NCBI RefSeq assembly: GCF_000315625.1
Contig: NW_005434654.1
Span: 252,273-316,272 of the forward strand
Origin: Guillardia theta CCMP2712
Lineage: Eukaryota > Cryptophyceae > Pyrenomonadales > Geminigeraceae
Direction: 5' to 3'
Length of the DNA: 64,000 bases
The notes below the pieces were generated by a model. That model saw nothing but the letters and a program-made list of their open reading frames with translations. It was not told where the DNA came from and searched no databases. The position numbers were made by a program, and so were the translations under genes. This document shows positions 57,346-64,000 of this stretch, piece after piece. The first letter of the stretch is position 1; the number at the start of each line of letters is the position of its first letter.

Positions 57346-58036
57346 GGTCCAAGGATGTTGTATATGTCAAAGGGGAGATAGGGTGAGATGGCAAGGGAGG
57401 AGGATCGATAGATCATTGTACAAAGGGCAGCTGGGTCAAATAGTGTAATTTGATTGAAAGATGTTGAAGAATGCTGTGTGTGTGCAGGCGCAGAAGAAGA
57501 AGATTTGACATCAGACAAATATGATCAAGACTGTCTGCATCCTGCTCGCTGCTGCTCGATTGCTTGCTGCAAGGTGGAGAGTGGGAGCAGCGAAACGCAA
57601 CCTAAGCGGCACAGTGAGGCGGAGGAAAAGGGATGAAAATATTTTTCTACCGGACTCCTCCATCTGCACACGATTGCTGTCAGCAATCCGCTGCGCCTCT
57701 AAAGGCCATCCACATCAGATCAAGATCAGGGGCGAGAACGCACAGAACCTTCGAAGTCCCAGCAAGGTCCCTCGGCGCAAGGAGACCACAACCTGACGTC
57801 TCTTCCTTGCCCGGCTGTCGCTAGTAGCATTCGTCGGGGTGAACTCTATTCCTCCAACAGTCACAATCCCTCACTCCAATTACTCAGCGACGAACCCTCG
57901 TCCCTCCCATCGCCGCTCCCCCCCTCCACTCATCCACTCCTCCACCTCCCTCCCTTCTCCCCTGCCTCCCTCCCCGTTCTCTGCTCATATGCTCATCTAC
58001 CCCTTCTGACCTGAACGCGGCTCACGATCTCTTCAC
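57346..58036. other. Mostly noncoding between kinase and DCAF gene
   Basis: A frame on the + strand at 57521-57796 starts with a signal-peptide-like run, listed separately. The stretch 57880-57990 is C/T-rich. The last exons of the DCAF-like gene (-) may lie here but could not be placed. Confidence 0.4.
57521..57796 (+). CDS. Possible small secreted or targeted protein
   Basis: A 91-codon frame from ATG 57521 begins MIKTVCILLAAARLLAARW, which reads like a signal peptide, then a basic Arg/Lys-rich tail without recognisable domain. A gt donor after TTGCTGCAAG could splice it elsewhere. There is no independent support, so it may be chance. Confidence 0.2.
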   Translation: MIKTVCILLAAARLLAARWRVGAAKRNLSGTVRRRKRDENIFLPDSSICTRLLSAIRCASKGHPHQIKIRGENAQNLRSPSKVPRRKETTT

Positions 58037-59700
58037 CAGCACTGAATGACATGCACAGCCTCCCGCTTGCTCTGTCCCAGATGTACCTGACGCGGCGTCA
58101 TGATCGGAATTCTCGCATCAGTGGCTTACACTCTCCCATCGTCGCTCCCACTCACGACGTACTGCTCCTCAGAGCCGAAGAAAATCACGTTATGCAACTG
58201 CCAGTCAAGGGCGTCAGACTCACGAAGCAAGCGAGGCGGAGCGAGAGACTTCTCACCCCCCGCACGCTGAGATGCCCCTGGTAGCGCATTGAGAACTTCC
58301 CTGTCTTGCTCTTCCTCTCCTTCTCCTGCTCGTCTGGCTTGTTCCTTCCCGTCTGCTCATTATGTCCCGATTCCGCATGAGTTTCTTCCTCACATCCGTC
58401 ACGCTCTGCCGCAGCATGCAAGGAGCGCCCTGCTGCCGCATGCTCCTGCTCTGCCCTACTCGGCACGGGACGCTGCAAGGACCGGTGGATCAAGTCGGTG
58501 GAGTTGAAGCGGAGCTTTCCATCCATGTCGACCGTCAGGTTGCTGTATGTCCCTTCATCGTCAGAGAGCACAATGGGGCGACGTTGCGCTACTGCCTGGA
58601 GGGTTTGGGACAAAAAATTGAGGGCTGGGTTGCCCGAGTCGGTGAAGTGCTCCTGCTCTGACCCGCGCTGCGATGGCTGTGACGGAAGGGCCTCGCCAGT
58701 CGCCTCTTTGTCCTCGTCAGCAACAAACTGTGTAAACTGATCCCCGTGGTGAGGGTGGAGGAGGTAGATGCGATCTCTGTTGAAGGAGGCGAGGAGAGAC
58801 GTCCCCCCTTCATCGTACTTCACGCACGTCACCACCTTGCCCTTGAAGCTCCTTCCTTTGTGGCCGCTGAGATGATGGGGTGACCAGCAGCTGACCGGCT
58901 CGACCTCACGGGCCTCGTAGCTCGAGGACGATCCCTTCACGCTCAGCATCCTCCGATCGAAGGACCGGACGACGCTTTCGTTCCCTCCCGTGGTCAGCAG
59001 CTCCGGCCGACAGGGGTTTATGTCCATAGTGAGAACTTCTGCCGATCTCTTCCCTTCCGCAAGCCTGCGATGATCGATGAGCACGTTTGCTCTGTTCTCC
59101 TCCTCCTCCCCGCAAGACCCTGGACTTCTGCTGTCTACTTGGCGGACTGTGCCTGCGCCGCAGTTAGCAACCCGCACATCGAAAATGAGTCTCACCATCA
59201 CTGCTGCAGCTCAAGACCACATGCGGATACAGCGGATCAGTCAAGACTTGCAGGGCGCTCTCCGAGTGCCGGATCGTCGGTCTCTCCGAGCAAACTCCGT
59301 CGACGTGCGAGAGGAAGATGGTGCCGTCCTTGGAGCAGGACCATATCGAGTGATCCATGGCCCCCCTGGCGAACTCCAGCCCAAAGATGCAGCCGGAATG
59401 ACGTGTGCTGATCGAGCTGACGAGCCTGGAGGCTCCTGCATGCCAGATCAAGACACGGCTGTTAATGCAGCCCGAGGCGAGAAGGTCGCCGTTCCTGTTG
59501 AAAGCCAAAGCATTGACACAGCTGCTTGTACAAGGAGTCAACGGCGAGACAGCAGAGGGGAAAGGACAGGAGGGGAGGGGGGGATGGAATGGGAACCTCT
59601 GATGTCCCTCGAGCTTGCTCTCAAGATCCAGTCGAGTTAGAAGAGAATCCGAAGCTCGGCGAATGGTTAGAGTACACCTTGACAAGAATCAGCAGCTCGC
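58037..59700 (-). CDS. WD40 protein, DCAF6/DCAF8-like (DDB1-CUL4 substrate receptor)
   Basis: Starts near 59690 (first exon or Met not found) with SLLTRLDLESKLEGHQ. It continues after an intron with SCVNALAFNRNGDLLASG and VLIWHAGASRLV, then HSGCIFGLEFARG, HSIWSCSKDGTIFLSHVDG and LIFDVRVA. Later comes VVTCVKYDEGGTSLLASFN and a long linker. The C-terminal repeats are RYQGHLSVRG, then LHNVIFFGSEEQYVVSGSDD (58146-58209) and YIWDRASGRLCMSF (58037-58086). The order and the RLxLESxLEGHxGCVN opening fit DCAF6/DCAF8, receptors for CUL4-DDB1 ubiquitin ligases. The last blade or two, below 58037, were not resolved. The linker (RPVPSRAEQEHAAAG) is species-specific filler. Confidence 0.75.
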
Positions 59701-60540
59701 ATGCTTGAGAACCCACGCTGCATGCGCATTGTTTGAATACCCGCTTCTCTCGTACATGCTCTCTTCTAGATCTACTATCCTTCATCTTCCTTTCTGTTTC
59801 ATCTAAGTTCTACATCTACTAGAACCCTTGGGCGTCTCGAAGAATCCTCGTCCTCCAGCACCTGCGAGTACCTTGATGGTACCTCTATGTATCAACAAGC
59901 TGATCTAACCATCCAAGAGTTTGAGTGCTCATCATCATCGTGTGTTCGTGTTGCTTCTCTTCCTCCCTCTCACTGCTCACCTGCCATCTCGCCGCCGCCA
60001 TCGCCCGTCTTCCCTCTCCCGCACCGCTCGCATCATCTTGCAGGAGCCAAAGTTTCAGTCAACCCCACATGAGACTTGTACCACATACTTTACTCATCAT
60101 CAGAGAACTGACGCTCAGTAAGGCATGTCGGGCCGTGCAGCTTTTGTCCGATGCCGGGTGAGCCCGCCTATGAACGCCAACTGTGAGACGCTCAAAGACA
60201 ACGAAGGCGGATCACGAGGGGTGGGTAGTCTACTATCCCAAAGGAGGGTAGAGGTGACAAGTAAGGGGGTAGTAGCCTCCAGGGAAAACCGTTTTTCACG
60301 TCTGTATTTTGTAACGGTCACGAGGTCGACCGAAAACAGAGCGAGGTGGGGGTGGGGGTGGAATTGCAAGGGGGTCAGGGTCACCATTAGGGGAGCAGGG
60401 GGTAGTACAAGTAGGGGTCATTTTGTGTGAAAAATTCCTCCAAAGGACCAGTAGGGTGTTACAACGTGCCAATTGTCGGTATGAGGGTAGGGGTCATCAA
60501 AGTTGGGTAGGGTGTGGGGGAACAGAACGGCCTCCAATCA
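59701..60540. other. Intergenic, no gene seen
   Basis: Divergent spacer between the DCAF-like gene (-) and the S1 gene (+). It contains g-rich runs (about 60340-60380 and 60480-60530) but no supported gene. Confidence 0.45.
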
Positions 60541-62061
60541 ATGGCGGCCACGATTGCTAAGTATGCGGCGATGGCAGCGATCATGGCTCCCACGATGGCC
60601 TACATGCCACAGGTGAAGTCTATATGACGACATAGAGTAGAGGGGGAGAATAAGTCAAGCAGAAAACATGCGCCGAAGGAGTGGGAGGTAGGCAGGTGAC
60701 GGGAATGTGAAGGGGTTCCTAGTAGGTTCAAGGATGAAACCCTGAGATGTGAAGTGGAGACATATGAGATAGCCGGCATCCTCTTGTTGGACATTTGATC
60801 CGATACAATCGATTCTCTTTGTGCCTAAGACCAATGCATTTCTCATAGAGAAACAAAAGACACCACTAGTAGTGATGTGGGGGGAGAAGCAGGGAAGGTG
60901 TCGATGTATACTTGGAAGCAGCACAGTTCAGAGGATGGTTATCTTCCTATTGAGATCCTCATGCTTGATATTCTGTCATGAAGTCTCTTCCCGCAACTGC
61001 GGCCACCATTTCCTCAACATGACGCTTCATCCTACAGTTTGCTGGAACCGGTGTTAGCCTCCGCTCCGCTGTTTGCAATGTTCCAGTCGCGCATGCACCC
61101 AGACACTCTCTTGCATTGAGAATGTCGGACGATGCTGTGGCTGAGATTGCGGGAGTGAAAGAGGTAACAGCAGTCACATCCTTTCATGTCTCGTGTGTAG
61201 CTCACAGATTTCCTCCCGCAGGAGACCGATGGAGAGCAGCGCTCGTTGAAGAAGACCAGGACAAACAAGCGCCGCACTCCTTCCAAGAACAAGAAGCCTC
61301 TCTCTGACTACGAGGTTGGCAGCACTGTCCCTGGCAAGGTTGTCTCCATCATGCCGTACGGAGCCTTCGTCGACATCGGCGCTACCACCGACGGTCTTGT
61401 CCACGTCTCTCAGCTTGCTGATGAATTTGTCTCGGACATCGAGAGCGTTGTCAAGGTTGGAGATGAGGTTCAAGTGAGGATCACCGAGATCAACGCGGAC
61501 ATCAACAAAGTCTCTCTCAGTATGCGGTCAGAGAACGCTCCCAGCCGAGGGGAGAGGAACGAACGCCGCTCGGGTGGCGGCGGGAGGTCCGAGCTTCCAG
61601 AGAAGTTTAAGAACTTCGATGACAAGGAGTTCATCAAGGGAACTGTCGCAAGCTTGATGGAGTACGGAGCGTTCGTGACCATCGGCGAGGGTGTCGACGG
61701 GCTTGTCCACATCTCGCAGATCTCCGAGGAGCGAGACACCAAGATCGACAAGGTCCTGACCGTCGGCCAGGAGGTGAACTTGACGTTGCATGAGATGCTG
61801 GGAGTGACTGCTGGCACAGGTGAATGTCCGCATCATTAACTTCGACCAGAAAAGGAAGAGGCTCTCGCTGTCCATGAGGGAATGGAGGGAGCCTGAGGTT
61901 AAGCCTGAGGAGGATGAGATCAGAGGCTACATCGACGAGGTCCCAGCTGACGCCAAGGTGACCCTTGTTCTCGATTAAGTCGCTTCCTTTCTGACTCGTC
62001 CTTCTCGCAGAGCGCTTTCCAGATCGCTTGGGAGAAGGCTCAGGCTGCAGCGGCCAAGTAA
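60541..62061 (+). CDS. Plastid-targeted protein with two S1 RNA-binding domains
   Basis: Five exons (60541-60612, 61038-61163, 61222-61773, 61820-61957, 62011-62061) give 312 residues with perfect phases. Exon 1 codes only MAATIAKYAAMAAIMAPTMA and YMPQ, a signal peptide. Exon 2 starts FAGTGVSLRSAVCNVPVAHA, a transit peptide with Phe at position +1, the plastid import signal in cryptophytes. Two S1 domains follow: GKVVSIMPYGAFVDIGATTD with VHVSQLADEFV, and GTVASLMEYGAFVTIGEGVD with VHISQISEER. Each has the GAFV and GLVH motifs. S1 pairs like this occur in chloroplast EF-Ts/PSRP-7 and ribosomal S1-type proteins that bind mRNA or RNA. EF-Ts domains themselves are absent. A 425-nt intron separates signal peptide from transit peptide, unusually long for this window. 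Confidence 0.88.
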
Positions 62062-62319
62062 TTTGTTTCGCGATTCCTATGATACCTCGTCGTCGGAGAG
62101 CTGTAATGTCTTTCTTGTTTTGCCACTACAACAGTGGTAGTGCTTGTCTTTCATTGAATCCTGCAAACATTGAATTTAACTCCTCCGCTCCCCCATCCCA
62201 GCTGTTCACTTGAACCCCTTGGCTGGGCTAGAGCTTCCCCCGCTTTTCTTCTTAGCTGCTCTCCTTGATGCACGATTGCTGCAGACAAGATCATATTGAG
62301 CTGGAAACGATTTGAAGCC
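62062..62319. other. Short convergent spacer
   Basis: This 258-bp gap lies between the S1 stop and the stop of the beta-hydroxylase-like gene. No gene is seen. Confidence 0.5.
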
Positions 62320-63965
62320 TCACCCTTCAGCCGCTGAAAAATCGGAGAACGACTGACTCGCGACCGGTTTAGGCTTTGCCTGCGGATCCTCAGTTTGAAC
62401 TTCCGGGATAAAAATGGGGAGGGATACCTCAAAGAGCGAAGGTTTCAATGCTCGGAGATCTCTCTCCACAATCTCAGGCTCGTCCAGCGCAGAGAAGATG
62501 TACTTGATGGCATCCACCTGCTCGAGCCAATCACGTATGGAAGGATCGACTGGGTCAAAGAGTACCTCAACGGGCTTGAGCTCGGGGTGCCAGACTCTCA
62601 ACATCAGGATGTATCTCATCCTGCAATCATGGCTCATGACATAGCTACTCGAAACAGCCCAATGCACCGATCAGCAGAGTTTTCGGCTTCATGATACAAG
62701 GAAGTGTCAAATACGAGCACTTCCCCATTCTTCCATTCCCTGACATGAAGTCAAGATCTTGGTGGCAAGAAAAAAATGAGTTTTGCCTCCGATCCTTCCC
62801 CACAGCAATCCAGCATTGACCTTCAGGAACATCCAAGGCGAGATGACTGAAATGGTACAAAAAGACATCTCAGTCGCGCCCAGGCAGCAAGCAAATGCTG
62901 ACTAATCACCTTGTCAGCGCGAAATTGCAGTAATCGGAGTGTGGATTGATTTTGCTACGCATGAAGTTAGATTGTCATGCCAAGCAACCCCATAACTTGC
63001 CTCTTGGGAGTCATTCTTGCAAAGAAAGCCTCAATGCAAGGAATCTTGCGGGCCGTGTTAGTATGATCGGTGCACAAACTTTCTGAATGCACCTCAAGGT
63101 CCTTCAGGATCTTGGTGGTCTTAGGGAACAGATGCACATTGATAGGATCCTGCTCAAGAAACAAAATATCAGATGTCTCCTTGCAAAATGCTCCAGCTGA
63201 CTCACCCACACGCAACGATCCATGAGCGCCAACGTCTTCCAATCAGGACCATAGCTCTGAGCTTTTGGGGGGGGTTACGAACAGTTCAGTGTGATGAAGA
63301 AGGAGACAACCAGAAGTGGAGTTTGCAGCAGTAACCCACACATTGTTTCCTTTGGTCTCTAATTCATCCTTCGACTCGATGGCTACTTTCTGGCAAGTGC
63401 TTCTTGTCACATTTCGCAGAAGCCGCTACGACCTCACCTGGAACTCCTCTTGTATGATACTTGCACAATCTCTCAGGTTCTTGGCCCACTCGAACTCGTA
63501 CGGATCGTAGAAAGTCTTTATCCCCAACCCCTCTATGTATGAGTTGCACTCCTGGTACGTGTCGACCTCCTCCACAAACTCCTTGTGCAGGAACTCTTCA
63601 TCCATCCGCCTCCACGACTTGATCACCCTTGACATCGACTTCGGGTTGAACTTGAGCTTGAGAACTTCCTCTACTGCATCCGCAAACTGGATTTGACTTT
63701 GAAGCTGGATGATAGAGGGAACGGTGAACCTCCTAGCCGCTCGCAAACGAGGAGTGGCGACTGAGAACCCTCTACTTTGTGCTGCATGACAGGATTCGGT
63801 CGTTTTACCCGCCGTCACGAAGCTTCTGCTGAGACCAGGGACGAAAGCGGTTCTTCTGCTGGTAGAGCCGACCATACATGTTCCTTCTCTCTCTCCTACA
63901 ACTTCTCCCATCATCGCCGCCACTCCCATTACCGCCAGCACCGCTGCGCTGCCCATGGCCACCAT
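62320..63965 (-). CDS. Aspartyl/asparaginyl beta-hydroxylase-like 2-oxoglutarate oxygenase with presequence
   Basis: Starts at ATG 63965 with a hydrophobic signal-like segment (AAVLAVMGVAAMMGEVVG) and a Ser/Arg-rich stretch including TAFVPG, so a plastid-complex presequence is possible. Exon 1 ends at 63438 after AKNLRDCASIIQEEFQ; the next exon is 63206-63256 (SYGPDWKTLALMDRCVW). Then come CIEAFFARMTPK and the metal-binding KINPHSDYCNFALTRHLAL, with the family HxD, and DVPEGQCWIAVG. SLYHEAENSADRCIG holds the distal His and the Arg region that binds 2-oxoglutarate. The pattern is that of the Asp/Asn (or Arg) hydroxylase family. The intron before KINPHSD uses a GC donor (ag|gcaagt). The window ends 35 bp upstream of the ATG, so an earlier exon cannot be excluded. 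Confidence 0.75.
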
Positions 63966-64000
63966 TTGCGATCCACCCCTACCTCCCTCTGTCTATCACC

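Noticed and set aside
1-64000. CRISPR arrays, bacterial operons, rRNA and tRNA genes
   Set aside because: None was seen. The window is eukaryotic nuclear DNA. A ggttcgattg word at about 23531 recalls a tRNA T-loop, but no cloverleaf fits around it.

Overview
The window reads as nuclear DNA of an intron-rich, flagellated, photosynthetic protist. The best guess is a cryptophyte alga close to Guillardia theta. Several proteins start with a signal peptide followed by a transit-like stretch, and in the S1-domain protein the first residue after the signal-peptide exon is Phe, the hallmark of plastid import in red-lineage secondary algae. Other support comes from CFAP44, an LRRC45-like protein, SMC6, a proteasome subunit, very short GT-AG introns (many 26-60 nt), several GC-AG introns and very compact gene spacing. 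The species is inferred; it was not tested by a search. Gene models were spliced by hand from reading frame, intron phase and protein-family pattern.

Layout. 1-6056: a secreted-type TPR protein running off the left edge (-), an LRR protein (+), a membrane-anchored protein (-), a small CBM48 glucan-binding protein with a targeting presequence (+), and a Gln/His-repeat region (+). 6057-7470: purine-rich simple sequence. 7470-10200: an M20 peptidase-like gene lacking key catalytic residues and a small PDZ gene directly upstream of it (both -). 11202-13765: an FG nucleoporin of Nup42/NUPL2 type preceded by a hydrophobic presequence and a LOTUS-like domain (+). 14640-21864: a membrane protein with a bacterial-type alpha/beta-hydrolase domain (+), PEMT (-), a secreted SH3b-like protein (+) and a DUF1499 protein (-). 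21865-26687: about 4.8 kb with no gene that I can support, including three GC-rich islands.

26688-28307: a 121-residue gene assembled from four small exons and a bHLH gene only 25 bp upstream of it, with a perfect palindrome between them (both -). 28819-35583: CFAP44 (+) and a TPR-like gene (-), convergent. 36160-36800: a strong GC island. 37171-43396: LRRC45-like protein (+) and a two-nuclease DUF2779 protein (+). 43636-47897: secreted coiled-coil protein (-), GC island, multi-exon membrane protein (+), PSMB4 (-). 48457-52658: SMC6 (+). 52659-54471: no gene. 54472-57345: MAP3K-like kinase joined to a multipass membrane region (+). 58037-59700: DCAF6/8-like WD40 protein (-). 60541-62061: plastid S1 protein (+). 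62320-63965: aspartyl/asparaginyl beta-hydroxylase-like protein (-).

The genes do not form one pathway, as expected for a eukaryotic nuclear region. Two themes recur. One is organelle targeting in a four-membrane plastid system (S1 protein, CBM48 protein, and possibly the nucleoporin, hydroxylase and SH3b proteins). The other is flagellum and centrosome function (CFAP44, LRRC45-like). The most interesting lead is the FG nucleoporin with a secretory-type presequence, because a cryptophyte contains a second, relict nucleus (the nucleomorph) inside the plastid compartment whose pores need nucleus-encoded parts.
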